Positions 43,757 to 51,990 are shown, numbered from the stretch's first letter. The stretch is 63,610 nucleotides of DNA from an uncultured Oscillospiraceae bacterium (GCA_900543525.1 UQRS01000001.1:1-63610), one strand, 5' to 3'. The notes: generated by a model not told the origin, from the sequence alone. Numbers and translations are program-made.

Positions 43757-44248
43757 ATGAAACGGATTGCGAAATTTGAAAAGGTCTCTCCCGCACGGTT
43801 TGCCGCCGACTACGACCTCGGCGACGCGGCGGAGGTTTATGAAAATCTCCGGCTGCCGCAGCGCGCGACGGCCGGCTCGGCCGGGTATGATTTCTACAGC
43901 CCGGCGGCGCTGACCATCGCCCCGGGGGAGACGGTGAAAATCCCCACCGGCATCCGGGTAAAGATTGCGGAGGGCTGGGTGCTCAAGCTCTATCCCCGCA
44001 GCGGGCTGGGCTTCAAGTATCGGCTGCAGCTGAACAACACGGTTGGCATCATCGACAGCGACTACTACAACTCGGACAACGAGGGGCATATTTTCATCAA
44101 GGTCACCAATGATTCCAATGAGGGGAAAACCCTCACCCTCCAGCCGGGGGAGGGGTTTGCCCAGGGCATTTTTGTCGAGTACGGCATCACGGTGGACGAC
44201 GAGGCCGACGGGGTGCGCAACGGCGGCTTCGGCAGCACGACAAAATAA
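43757..44248 (+). CDS. dut: dUTP diphosphatase-like protein
   Basis: 163 residues from ATG 43757, behind AGAAAGGAAAG. The five dUTPase motifs are visible: AGSAGYDFYSP, PRSGLGFKYRLQL, NTVGIIDSDYY, a Gln-rich FAQGIF segment and the C-terminal RNGGFGSTTK P-loop-like arm. It hydrolyses dUTP to dUMP, keeping uracil out of DNA and feeding dTMP synthesis; this suits its place after nrdDG, 88 bases on. The N-terminal 40 residues are longer than in the shortest homologues. Confidence 0.9.
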   Translation: MKRIAKFEKVSPARFAADYDLGDAAEVYENLRLPQRATAGSAGYDFYSPAALTIAPGETVKIPTGIRVKIAEGWVLKLYPRSGLGFKYRLQLNNTVGIIDSDYYNSDNEGHIFIKVTNDSNEGKTLTLQPGEGFAQGIFVEYGITVDDEADGVRNGGFGSTTK

Positions 44249-44526
44249 CCGGAAGCGAAAAGCAGAGGGCGGAAAAAGGGAGGAGACTCCCGCGCCTGGG
44301 TTTTAAAAAAGTGCCTTATCCCCGGGCGGAATAACCGCCTGCCCTCAAAAAAAGATACAGCGCTGAAAAGCCTCCCTTTTTTTTAAAAAAAGGGAGGCTT
44401 TTTCTCTGCCCTGCGCTTTCCGGCCGGGCGCGTGGGCGGGAGGTGAAATTCCTGCTGATGTGAGGAATTTGTCCAAAGCAAGTCGCTTTTTGTACCATGT
44501 GGCCGGAAATATCCGGGATTCCCCGC
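44249..44526 (+). other. Intergenic region with terminator
   Basis: It contains the nrd-dut terminator (44365-44406). No gene is supported elsewhere; the esterase promoter begins at 44527. Confidence 0.5.
44365..44406 (+). terminator. Terminator after dUTPase gene
   Basis: AAAAGCCTCCCTTT and AAAGGGAGGCTTTTT form a long perfect stem with a T-run. Confidence 0.88.
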
Positions 44527-44556
44527 TTGACGTAATGCAAAGCGGTTTGTTATAAT
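44527..44556 (+). promoter_or_regulatory. Promoter of the surface esterase gene
   Basis: TTGACG (44527-44532) and TATAAT (44551-44556) with an 18-base spacer. Confidence 0.8.
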
Positions 44557-44591
44557 GTACTGAATTTAAGAAAATTGGGATGTTCTTTTAT

Positions 44592-46628
44592 ATGCTTCGT
44601 AAATTTACAGTTCTGCTATCCTGGCTGGTTTGCCTTTCGCTGTTGTTTTCCGGCGCCGCCTTTGCCGTAAGCGGGCAGGAGCAGGCCGCTCCCATGCCGC
44701 TGGCGGCTTCGGCGAAAAAAGCACTGGTGTATAATCTGCCGAGCCGGGCGGTCGATATCTATCAGGCGTTTCAGGCGAAGAGCTTTACCGCCACGGACGG
44801 CACAGTACTCAAATACCGCATTTTCATTCCCGACGGCTATACGCCCGAGGCGGACTATCCGCTTCTGCTGATTCTGCACGGCGCGGGCGAACGGGGAGAT
44901 GACAACAGCGCACAGATGCGAAATGCGGTGCAGAATCTTTTCAACGACCTCAACTCTCCCATATACGGATCCATCGTGATCTGCCCGCAGTGCCCCAATA
45001 ATAATCAGTGGGTGGACACACCCTGGTCCGATGGCAACTACTCGGTCGCGAACGTGCCGGAGTCCAACGAGCTGAAAGCGGTTGTGGAGATTCTGGACAG
45101 CATAAAGAATGCGTATTCGGTAGATGACAGCCGCGTCTACGGATTTGGCCTTTCGATGGGCGGGTTTGGAACCTGGGATCTGATGATGCGCCACCCCGAC
45201 CTGATTACGGCGGGCGTCCCGCTCTGCGGCGGTGCGGATGTAGCCTATGCGCAGCAGCTGGTGGAAAAACCGATCTGGACCATTCATGACAGCACCGATG
45301 GCATTGTACCGGTCAGCGGCACGCGCGCTATGGTCAATGCGATCAAAGCGGCCGGCGGCAGCTCGATTATTTATGAGGAGCTTCAGGGCTACGGCCACAA
45401 CGTCTGGGACTACGCCTCTACCAGAGAGGGGCTTATGAACTGGCTGTTCTCGCAGATCGCCCCCTGCGAGACGCACACCGAGCAGTGTGTGGACAACGGC
45501 GACGGAACCCACCGCCGTGTCTGTTCGGTCTGCGGGAGGGTTCTTGCAGCCTCCGAGCAGCATACCGGCACCGATGACGGAGACTGCACAACGCCGGTCT
45601 CCTGCGCCTGCGGTGTGGTTCTGACCGCGGGAAAAACGCATGACTTCACCGGGGAAATTTTCTCGGATGAGATTGGACACTGGCATGTCTGCGGGAACGA
45701 AAATTGCACGGTAAAGGAGGCACGGCAGCCTCACCGCGGCGGCACGGCAACTTATTTTGAGAAGGCGGTCTGCCTGGTCTGTGAAAAGGCCTATGGCGAT
45801 ACCGCGCCCGATACCACCGCGCCTGCCGGGCAGATCAAATCGGGAGAAAAAAGCCTCTCGGGCGGCGATGACACCCTTTTCTTCAAAGAGGCGCTGGATA
45901 TACGCATCTCGGCTTCCGATACCGAAAGCGGCATGGAAAAAACAGAGTATTTCCTCTCGACCGGGGAAATAGAGGATCCCTCCTCCATAACCGGGTGGAA
46001 GGCTTATACCGACGGACTCCGGCTGGAGGCTGACGGCACCTATGTGGTATATGCCCGGCTGACCGACAAGGCCGGGAATGCGGCCCTGCTTTCCTCCGAC
46101 CGGATTGTGCTGGACAGCACCGCGCCTGCAATCACCGGCGTAAAGGACGGCGGAGACTACTGCGACGCCGTAACGGTCGAGATTGCGGACGCCTATCTGG
46201 ACAGCGTGACGCTGAACGGCAGCCCGGTCACTCCGACCGACGGAAAGGTTGTCCTGTCCTACCGCACGGACGCGCAGACGCTTGTCGCGACCGATAAGGC
46301 CGGCAACACGACTGCGGTGAAAATCACGGTGCACGACGGTCATCTCTGGGGGCAGGACGAGGTTGTTGCTGCCGCCACGGCCGAAAAGGAGGGGCAGATC
46401 CGGCACACCTGCACGCGCTGCGGGGAGGTCGAGCTGAAAACCACTCCGAAGCAGCCCGCCGCGAGTTCTTCACCTGCCGATCAGGGGCAGGCCAAACAGC
46501 CTGCCGCCGAAAATCCCTTCCCGAAAACCGGAGACGCCGGCCTTTTGCCGGTGTGGCTTGCCGCGGTGCTGGCCTCGGGCGGACTGCTGCTGACGCAGCT
46601 CCTCCGGAAAAAGCGGACAACCCGCTGA
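44592..46628 (+). CDS. Secreted, cell-wall-anchored esterase/peptidase-like alpha/beta hydrolase
   Basis: About 678 residues (ATG 44592; ATG 44580 also possible). Signal peptide LRKFTVLLSWLVCLSLLFSGAAFA. The hydrolase domain (about 45-290) has LLLILHGAGERGDD (oxyanion), nucleophile GFGLSMGG and the His of GYGHNVW, like phospholipase/feruloyl-esterase-type enzymes (COG4099). Next come Cys-rich repeats with CSVCG, SCACG, HVCGNENC and CLVCEKAYG, one or two Ig-like domains (SDTESGMEKTEYFLS, DKAGN), a final CTRCG unit, and a sortase signal FPKTGD with a hydrophobic stretch and KKRTTR tail. It probably acts on plant or mucin esters at the cell surface. Confidence 0.85.
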   Translation: MLRKFTVLLSWLVCLSLLFSGAAFAVSGQEQAAPMPLAASAKKALVYNLPSRAVDIYQAFQAKSFTATDGTVLKYRIFIPDGYTPEADYPLLLILHGAGERGDDNSAQMRNAVQNLFNDLNSPIYGSIVICPQCPNNNQWVDTPWSDGNYSVANVPESNELKAVVEILDSIKNAYSVDDSRVYGFGLSMGGFGTWDLMMRHPDLITAGVPLCGGADVAYAQQLVEKPIWTIHDSTDGIVPVSGTRAMVNAIKAAGGSSIIYEELQGYGHNVWDYASTREGLMNWLFSQIAPCETHTEQCVDNGDGTHRRVCSVCGRVLAASEQHTGTDDGDCTTPVSCACGVVLTAGKTHDFTGEIFSDEIGHWHVCGNENCTVKEARQPHRGGTATYFEKAVCLVCEKAYGDTAPDTTAPAGQIKSGEKSLSGGDDTLFFKEALDIRISASDTESGMEKTEYFLSTGEIEDPSSITGWKAYTDGLRLEADGTYVVYARLTDKAGNAALLSSDRIVLDSTAPAITGVKDGGDYCDAVTVEIADAYLDSVTLNGSPVTPTDGKVVLSYRTDAQTLVATDKAGNTTAVKITVHDGHLWGQDEVVAAATAEKEGQIRHTCTRCGEVELKTTPKQPAASSSPADQGQAKQPAAENPFPKTGDAGLLPVWLAAVLASGGLLLTQLLRKKRTTR

Positions 46629-46640
46629 GTTTTCTGAAAA

Positions 46641-46684
46641 AACAAAGAGGATGGCAGTTTTGATGAACGCCATCCTCTTTTTCT
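46641..46684 (+). terminator. Terminator after the esterase gene
   Basis: AAAGAGGATGGC (46644-46655) pairs with GCCATCCTCTTT (46669-46680) followed by TTC. Confidence 0.85.
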
Positions 46685-46835
46685 CTGCCGCTTTTTTGGG
46701 GGGAGTGTTCAGCATCGCGGCGGCCGCGATGGAATCCGCCGCCTCTGTTTTACCACGGCCGAAAGCCTTATACGCTTTGTGCGGTCAGCCGGGGAAGCGG
46801 GCGGTCGGGCGATCGAATAATCGGGCAATCGGCCA

Positions 46836-46873
46836 GCCCGGGCAGACTTATGCAGCCCGGGCAGACTTATGCA
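46836..46873 (+). repeat. 19-bp direct tandem repeat
   Basis: GCCCGGGCAGACTTATGCA occurs twice in perfect tandem (46836-46854 and 46855-46873); a third partial GCC start follows. Confidence 0.9.
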
Positions 46874-46915
46874 GCCTGTGTAACCCGCGAGGCCTGTACA
46901 GCCGTCGGAATATAC

Positions 46916-46975
46916 GAAAAAAACATCCGCCGAAGAAGGAGGGAGAACGCCTCCCGCTTTCGGCGGATGTTTTGC
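46916..46975 (-). terminator. Terminator of metQ-metN-metI
   Basis: AAACATCCGCCGAA (46921-46934) pairs with TTCGGCGGATGTTT (46959-46972); T-rich on the minus-strand side. It lies about 30 bases after the metI stop. Confidence 0.83.
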
Positions 46976-47002
46976 TTTATATGACCTCTTGTATTCCGGA
47001 GA

Positions 47003-47713
47003 TTATGCCTTGTTCTTCAGGCGCTTGTCCGACTTCGTGGAGAGGCGGGTGCCGACGCTCTGGAAAATCTGAACCAGCACAATCAGCAGAATTACGGCCA
47101 GCAGCATCACAAGGTACTTGTACCGGTAGTAGCCGTAGTTGATCGCGATTTTGCCGAGGCCGCCGCCTCCGATGATGCCGCTCATCGCCGAGTAGCCCAG
47201 GATGGTCGTAATCGCGATGGTCGCGTTGGAAATCAGGGAGGGCACGCTTTCCGGGATCATGACCTTGCAGATGATCTGGAGAGGGGAGGCGCCCATACTC
47301 TGCGCCGCTTCGATGATGTTGGGACTGACCTCACGCAGGCTGCCCTCCACAAGCCGCGCCACAAAGGGAAAGGCTGCGATGACCAGCGGCACGATAGAGG
47401 CCGGCGTGCCGACCGCAGTGCCGACAATCAGCCGCGTCAGCGGAAAGACCATAATCATCAGGATCAGGAAGGGCACCGACCGCAGCAGGTTGATGATGAT
47501 ATTGAGCAAATGCATCAGCCATTTGGGAAGCGGGCGGATGCCGCCCTTTTCTCCGGTGACCAGCAGTACGCCAAGCGGCAGCCCGATCACAATGGCAAAG
47601 GCGGTTGCCAGCAGGGTGACATAGAAGGTCTCCCATATGGCGAGGGGGAATTCATTTTTAAAAATCTGAAGCGCTTCCTCCAGCACTTCGCTGGAAAACA
47701 GCTTGTCAAACAT
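47003..47713 (-). CDS. metI: Methionine ABC transporter permease
   Basis: 236 residues from ATG 47713, overlapping metN by eight bases. It has five helices with the BPD_transp_1 pattern: ETFYVTLLATAFAIVIGLPLGVLLV, then EVSPNIIEAAQSMGASPLQIICKVMIPESVPSL, the EAA loop that docks on MetN, and SAMSGIIGGGGLG. It forms the channel of the high-affinity D/L-methionine importer. It is last in the operon behind the Met-rich leader. Confidence 0.94.
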   Translation of the reverse strand: MFDKLFSSEVLEEALQIFKNEFPLAIWETFYVTLLATAFAIVIGLPLGVLLVTGEKGGIRPLPKWLMHLLNIIINLLRSVPFLILMIMVFPLTRLIVGTAVGTPASIVPLVIAAFPFVARLVEGSLREVSPNIIEAAQSMGASPLQIICKVMIPESVPSLISNATIAITTILGYSAMSGIIGGGGLGKIAINYGYYRYKYLVMLLAVILLIVLVQIFQSVGTRLSTKSDKRLKNKA

Positions 47714-48716
47714 GATCCTGCACCTCCTCTGCAAGGATATCCGGCATCGCCTGCAGATAGCGGATAGCTTCCTCCACCGCGGCGGCGTCTCCCGGCAGGC
47801 TGAGCAGCATGTTGCCGTAGACCTTATCCCCGACGCACTTGGTGGAGGCCGCTAAAATATTGGCGGCGATGTGCTTGTCTATGGCCATCTGGGTAATCAG
47901 CGGCCGGCCGGCTGCAAGCGCGCCGTTGAAAACCACCCGGACGCGCCGCTCTCCTGCAGGGCAGGGGAGAAGATCGGTCGCCCCGTCCGGGAAAACCAGC
48001 CGCCTTGCCGCGTCCGACTTCGGCGCGGAGAACACCTTGTCCACCGGCCCTTCCTCCACCACGCGGCCGCCGTCGAGAATGGCGACGTGGGTGCAGATTT
48101 CCTCCACCACGCTCATCTGGTGGGTGATGATGACCACAGTAATGCCCAGCTTCCGGTTGATGTCCCGGATCAGCTCGAGGATCGAGTGGGTTGTCCCGGG
48201 ATCGAGTGCACTGGTCGCCTCATCACAGAGCAGAACCTTCGGATTGGTGGCAAGCGCCCGGGCGATGGCGATCCGCTGCTGCTGTCCGCCTGAGAGCTGC
48301 GCCGGATAGGCTCTCGCCTTATCGGGGAGGCCGACGGTCTCCAGCAGCTCCATGGCACGCTTTCTGGCCTCCGCCTTGGGGACGCCGGCCAGCTCGAGCG
48401 GGAAGCATATGTTGCGCAGGCAGGTGCGCTGCATCAGGAGGTTGAAGCCCTGAAAAATCATCGAAATTTCCCGCCGGACGGCGCGCAGCTTGGAATCCGA
48501 CAGGGTTTTCAGATCACAGCCGTCGATGATCACGCTGCCTTCGGTCGGGCGCTCAAGCATGTTGATGCAGCGCACGAGGGTGGATTTCCCCGCGCCGCTC
48601 ATGCCGATGACGCCGTAAATTTCTCCGTCCCCGATGGAGAGGCTGACGTCCTGCAGTGCGTCGACCTGCCCGTCGGCCGTTTGAAAGGATTTGGACAGAT
48701 GCTGAATTTCAATCAT
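47706..48716 (-). CDS. metN: Methionine ABC transporter ATPase
   Basis: 336 residues. Walker A GMSGAGKST, Q-loop MIFQGFNLL, signature LSGGQQQR, Walker B VLLCDEATSALDP, H-loop VIITHQMSVV. The C-terminal NIL domain (residues about 260-336, ending EEAIRYLQAMPDILAEEV) is the methionine-sensing regulatory domain that blocks transport when the cell is replete. GGAGG is seven to eight bases upstream. There is thus control at both protein and leader level. Confidence 0.95.
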   Translation of the reverse strand: MIEIQHLSKSFQTADGQVDALQDVSLSIGDGEIYGVIGMSGAGKSTLVRCINMLERPTEGSVIIDGCDLKTLSDSKLRAVRREISMIFQGFNLLMQRTCLRNICFPLELAGVPKAEARKRAMELLETVGLPDKARAYPAQLSGGQQQRIAIARALATNPKVLLCDEATSALDPGTTHSILELIRDINRKLGITVVIITHQMSVVEEICTHVAILDGGRVVEEGPVDKVFSAPKSDAARRLVFPDGATDLLPCPAGERRVRVVFNGALAAGRPLITQMAIDKHIAANILAASTKCVGDKVYGNMLLSLPGDAAAVEEAIRYLQAMPDILAEEVQDHV

Positions 48717-48737
48717 ATAAAAAACCTCCGCACAGGA

Positions 48738-48774
48738 GAATACGCCGGTTGCCCTGACGGCCGCCGGCGTATTC
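48738..48774 (-). promoter_or_regulatory. Intercistronic hairpin between metQ and metN
   Basis: GAATACGCCGG and CCGGCGTATTC form an 11-bp stem without a T-run. It lies just after metQ and may stabilise the binding-protein mRNA, so that more MetQ than MetNI is made. Confidence 0.6.
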
Positions 48775-48787
48775 GGCTTTGTATACC

Positions 48788-49645
48788 TTACTTCTTGATC
48801 GCGTCGAGGCTGGTCTGCTTTCCGCCGTAGACGCCGATCGGCTCAACATGGATCGCGCCGACCGAAACGATGTGGGTTCCGTTCTCTGCATTGAAGTCAT
48901 CCAGATACGGGGTGTGCTGGAAGTAGTTGGCGTCCACTTCTCCGCTCTCGACGACGTTGTTCGGCTGGACATAGTCGGTGTACTCAATGACCTTCAGGGT
49001 GATGTCCTTCTCAGCCAGGATATCCTTCGCAACGGCCAGGATCTCAGCGTGCGGGGTCGGAGAGGCGGCAACCGAAACGGTCGTGCCGGCCAGCGCAGCA
49101 TAATCAACCGAAGAATCGAAGCCGTCGCCGGGGTTTTCTACGACGCTGACAACCGCGCCGTCATACTCGGATTTGATAAAGTCGGCAACCTTCTTGCTCT
49201 CCAGAGCGGCCACAAGCGCCTTGATCTTATCGGTGTTCTGGTTGCCGTCCTTCACGGCGAGGATGTTGCCGTAGGCCGAAGAGGAGCCCTCAATCGCCAG
49301 GGAATCCTTCACGGGGTTCAGGTTGGCCGAAATGGCATAGTTGGAGTTGATAACGGCATAGTCGACATCCTGCAGCACGTTGGGAAGCTGCGCGGCCTCT
49401 ACCTCTTTAAAGGTGAGGTTGTAGGGGTTCTCGGCGATGTCCTTGACGGTGGCGGTGATGCCGGCGCCGTCCTTCAGCTTGATGTATCCCTTGTCCTCCA
49501 GCAGCAGGAGGGCGCGGGCCTCATTGGTGGTGTCGTTCGGAACCGCGACGGTCAGCCCCTTATCAGAGCCGGAGCAGGCGGTGAGGGCGGCGGCTGCGCC
49601 GAGTGTGAGGACGAGGGTCAGAATAACAGCAAGAATCTTTTTCAT
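48788..49645 (-). CDS. metQ: Methionine-binding lipoprotein
   Basis: 285 residues. Lipoprotein signal MKKILAVILTLVLTLGAAAALTAC with lipobox LTAC (Cys 24). The NlpA/MetQ fold shows VEAAQLPNVLQDVDYAVINSNYA, NPVKDSLAIEGSSSAYGNILAV and the DANYFQHTPYLDDFN strand. It captures methionine outside the membrane. It is the first structural gene of the operon, with AAAGGAGAAAA at its start, and follows the leader and terminator at 49754-50034. Confidence 0.95.
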   Translation of the reverse strand: MKKILAVILTLVLTLGAAAALTACSGSDKGLTVAVPNDTTNEARALLLLEDKGYIKLKDGAGITATVKDIAENPYNLTFKEVEAAQLPNVLQDVDYAVINSNYAISANLNPVKDSLAIEGSSSAYGNILAVKDGNQNTDKIKALVAALESKKVADFIKSEYDGAVVSVVENPGDGFDSSVDYAALAGTTVSVAASPTPHAEILAVAKDILAEKDITLKVIEYTDYVQPNNVVESGEVDANYFQHTPYLDDFNAENGTHIVSVGAIHVEPIGVYGGKQTSLDAIKK

Positions 49646-49753
49646 GATGATTTTCTCCTTTTTTCATTTTAAAAATTTTTATAATCGTATGTTTATAAGA
49701 GCGGCGGCCCGGCCGCCTTTTTTAAAAAAGCCTTGTGGATGATTTAAAAACCC

Positions 49754-49831
49754 TCAGCCGCACATTCGCTGATTGCGGAGATTGGCTCGTATGATCTGTC
49801 CGGAAACGGATGTAGGAATTGTGAGGCGCAT
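49754..49831 (-). CDS. Short ORF of 25 codons after the met leader terminator
   Basis: From ATG 49831 it reads MRLTIPTSVSGQIIRANL and ends NQRMCG before TGA (49754-49756). GAAAGGAG stands at an ideal distance. It lies between the leader terminator and metQ, so it is translated only on read-through. I do not recognise the peptide. It could be a second leader, a coupling ORF that keeps ribosomes on the read-through mRNA, or chance. A GC-rich GGCGGCC/GGCCGCC hairpin follows it. Confidence 0.45.
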   Translation of the reverse strand: MRLTIPTSVSGQIIRANLRNQRMCG

Positions 49832-49854
49832 GTTAACGCTCCTTTCGACAAAGT

Positions 49855-49888
49855 AAAAAAGGGGGGCTTCCCGATTGAAGCCCCCTTG
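49855..49888 (-). terminator. Attenuator terminator of the metQNI leader
   Basis: On the minus strand AAGGGGGCTTC (49877-49887) pairs with GAAGCCCCC (49862-49870) and is followed by CTTTTTT. It lies 30 bases after the leader-peptide stop and well before metQ. Its 3' arm, CGGGAAGCCC (49864-49873), can instead pair with GGGCTTTCCCG (49937-49947) inside the leader ORF with one bulged T. Confidence 0.88.
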
Positions 49889-49917
49889 GAAAACGCGAAA
49901 GCTGGCTGGTTTGAAGC

Positions 49918-50034
49918 TCAGCCTCTTCCATGCATACGGGAAAGCCCATCGGAAACGTTCGCACGGCAAAGCATGCACATGTTAAACATGCACATTTCCA
50001 TCATAGGCATCCAAATGTGACCAAACGTTTTCAT
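49918..50034 (-). CDS. Methionine-rich leader peptide of metQNI (38 residues)
   Basis: ATG 50034 follows GGAAGGAG at good spacing, and TGA is at 49918-49920. The peptide begins MKTFGHIWMPMMEMCM; Met residues are at 1, 9, 11, 12, 14, 16, 19, 21 and 34 and Cys at 15, 20 and 23. Seven of the thirteen codons from 9 to 21 are ATG. Codons 30-33 (GGG CTT TCC CGT) contain the segment that can pair with the 3' arm of the downstream terminator. This is what a ribosome-stalling leader should look like: lack of Met-tRNA would halt the ribosome in codons 9-21, leave the later segment free and prevent termination. It is seen directly in the sequence; the mechanism is inferred. Confidence 0.8.
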   Translation of the reverse strand: MKTFGHIWMPMMEMCMFNMCMLCRANVSDGLSRMHGRG

Positions 50035-50100
50035 AATCGGCTTTCTCCTTCCTCTTTTATTTTTCCGGTTTGAATCCGGGAAGTTTTTTTCGATGGGGTT

Positions 50101-50129
50101 ATTATAGCAACGCTTTCCTACTTTGTCAA
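50101..50129 (-). promoter_or_regulatory. Promoter of the metQNI leader transcript
   Basis: On the minus strand TTGACA (50124-50129) and TATAAT (50101-50106) are separated by 17 bases. Transcription would start near 50094, about 60 bases before the leader ATG. Confidence 0.9.
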
Positions 50130-50201
50130 TAGGAAAATAGAAATTTTTTCAAAAATTTTTCTCTGCCCCCAAAATGGGGAAAATGCGGGAGGTTTTGGCC
50201 G

Positions 50202-51629
50202 TCAGGGCAGCAGCTTGTTCATGAAGTGGGTGATGGCCTGCCGCTGCAGCCGTTCGAGCGCCGGGAACGCCTCCGGCGAGGAGAGGTGGTTGCGGAATTC
50301 TCCCGGATCGGCCTTCAGATCCAGCAGCTCGTAATATTCCTCCTGCGGCTTGTGGATGTGTACATACTTGTACCGGCCGTCGCCGACGGCGAGATAGCCC
50401 TCTCCCTCGGCAAAAACATACGGATGTCCGCCCTGCCGGATCAGCTCCTGCAAATCGCAGCCGTCGGTGTGAATGCCCTCGATCCCTGCGGCCTTCATAC
50501 AGGTGGCGAACAGGTCGGTGAGCTGCACCAGCACATCCTCCGTGCCGAGATCCTGCCCGTTCGGCATGCGAACCAGCAGCGGAATATGCCAGACATCCTC
50601 GTACGCGCAGTTGTGCTTTCCCCAAAGGGTGTGGTTGCCCAGCATCTCGCCGTGATCGGCCGTGAAGATGACCAGCAGATCCTCTCCCCACTTCTCCTTT
50701 GCGGCCGAGAGGACGCTGCCCACAACATCGTCGATCAAAGCGACGTTGGCGTAGTAGCTGCGGCGCAGCCGGGTCCAGTATTCCTCGGAGTAATTTTTGC
50801 AGCCGTGATCGGGCGCCGGGCCGCAGCCGTCAATGTTGCCGCCGCCGTGATAGCTTTTGTAATGAATGCGATCCGGGTCGGAGAATTCCTCCGCACAGCC
50901 GGTGCGCCCCTTTTTCTCCAGTGCGTCCATATCGACCCGGTCGTAGTAGGCCTCCGGCGCGTCGAAGGGATAGTGCGGGCCGGAGAAGGAGAGCCAGAGC
51001 ATGGCCGGCGCGTCGCTGTCATAGCTTTGGATATACTCGGTCATTTTGCGCCCGCTCCAGATGTCCGGGTACCACTTCTCCTCCAGCGGGAAGGGATAAA
51101 CCTTTCCGTTCGAGCGATCCCACCGCGTCTGCCGGTAGGTGGGGAGAAGTCCGGCCGCGTCCAGCTCCTTGGCATAGTCGTCCATGAACCAGGCCGAAAC
51201 CTCCTTCCCGTCCTGCAGGAAAAGGTCGTCAATCCCGAGCGAAAGATAATACGACCGGAAATCGTCATAGAACTGCGTCTCCTCCGGCCGGGTCTGGCCG
51301 TAGGGGACGGGCGCAAAGTGGCATTTGCCGGAGAGGGCGGTGTGGTAACCGTTCTCCCGCAGGGTGTTAAAGAGGTTGGGAATGCCGCCGGAAAGCTCCT
51401 TCTTCCGGAAGTTGCTGTACGCGCCGCTGCCCGAGGGGAAGAGCCCGGTCAGGATGCTGCATCTGGAGGGGAGGCACCAGGGGCTTGCACAATACGCCCG
51501 GTCGAAGCGGGTGCCGCTGTCGGCCAGCGCGTCGAGGTGCGGCGTGCGGATGACCTCTCCGCCGTAGCAGCCGAGCACATCCCGGCGCAGCTCGTCGGCG
51601 GTGATAAGCAGAATGGTGGGTTTTCGCAT
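50202..51629 (-). CDS. Type I sulfatase (Cys-type)
   Basis: 475 residues from ATG 51629. It starts KPTILLITADELRRDVLGCYGG (metal-binding Asp), then has the formylglycine signature CLPSRCSILTG at residues about 52-62, where the Cys is oxidised, and TADHGEMLGNHTLWGKH for the second metal site. No signal peptide is seen, so it is probably cytoplasmic and acts on imported sulfated sugars. In anaerobes the Cys is matured by the radical SAM enzyme anSME, which is not in this window. The substrate (mucin, glycosaminoglycan or other) is unknown. Its promoter region is separate from the met leader. Confidence 0.9.
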   Translation of the reverse strand: MRKPTILLITADELRRDVLGCYGGEVIRTPHLDALADSGTRFDRAYCASPWCLPSRCSILTGLFPSGSGAYSNFRKKELSGGIPNLFNTLRENGYHTALSGKCHFAPVPYGQTRPEETQFYDDFRSYYLSLGIDDLFLQDGKEVSAWFMDDYAKELDAAGLLPTYRQTRWDRSNGKVYPFPLEEKWYPDIWSGRKMTEYIQSYDSDAPAMLWLSFSGPHYPFDAPEAYYDRVDMDALEKKGRTGCAEEFSDPDRIHYKSYHGGGNIDGCGPAPDHGCKNYSEEYWTRLRRSYYANVALIDDVVGSVLSAAKEKWGEDLLVIFTADHGEMLGNHTLWGKHNCAYEDVWHIPLLVRMPNGQDLGTEDVLVQLTDLFATCMKAAGIEGIHTDGCDLQELIRQGGHPYVFAEGEGYLAVGDGRYKYVHIHKPQEEYYELLDLKADPGEFRNHLSSPEAFPALERLQRQAITHFMNKLLP

Positions 51630-51904
51630 GATCCGATCACTCTTTTTTTGAATGGCATGCTGCCAGATGAAAAAGTGCAAATTTAAAGCTGTTTCAAACC
51701 CAGTATAAAGGAAATTGCCCGGCCGTACAAGTGGATTTTCTCCGCCGCTTTTTGTGCATTTTTAAGGGAGGCCTTTCAAACTCGGGAGTTTTGCACAAGA
51801 ATAGAGGCAGTGCTTTTTATAAAACGCACAAAAAATGCGGTTTTGGTGGACAAAAAACGGCCTTTTCATAACAAAAACCTATGGATTTGATTGAAAATTG
51901 GTAT

Positions 51905-51933
51905 TTTACTCACCTGTAGCCAGCTTCTATAAT
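51905..51933 (+). promoter_or_regulatory. Promoter of the GH51-type dockerin protein
   Basis: TTTACT (51905-51910) and TATAAT (51928-51933), spacer 17, giving a 5' leader of about 150 bases that contains the hairpin below. Confidence 0.6.
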
Positions 51934-51946
51934 GAACGTAAGATAT

Positions 51947-51990
51947 CATCGGTTGGCAAGGGCAGGCGTGTTTGCCCTTGTTAACCGATG
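51947..51990 (+). repeat. REP-like palindrome, also half-present at 31.65 kb
   Basis: CATCGGTTGGCAAGGGCA (51947-51964) pairs with TGCCCTTGTTAACCGATG (51973-51990) at 16 of 18 positions. Bases 51964-51994 are repeated with a single mismatch at 31647-31677. Confidence 0.8.

Larger units (their letters stand above)
46629..47002. other. Intergenic region between esterase and metI
   Basis: No gene. It holds the esterase terminator (46641-46684), CGGGCGATCG-type repeats (46795-46835), a 19-base tandem duplication (46836-46873), and the met operon terminator (46916-46975). Confidence 0.55.

Noticed and set aside
49650..50100. SAM riboswitch or Met T-box in the metQ leader
   Set aside because: No TGGTACCACG-type T-box and no SAM-I core motifs were found; a Met-rich leader ORF plus terminator explains the region better.
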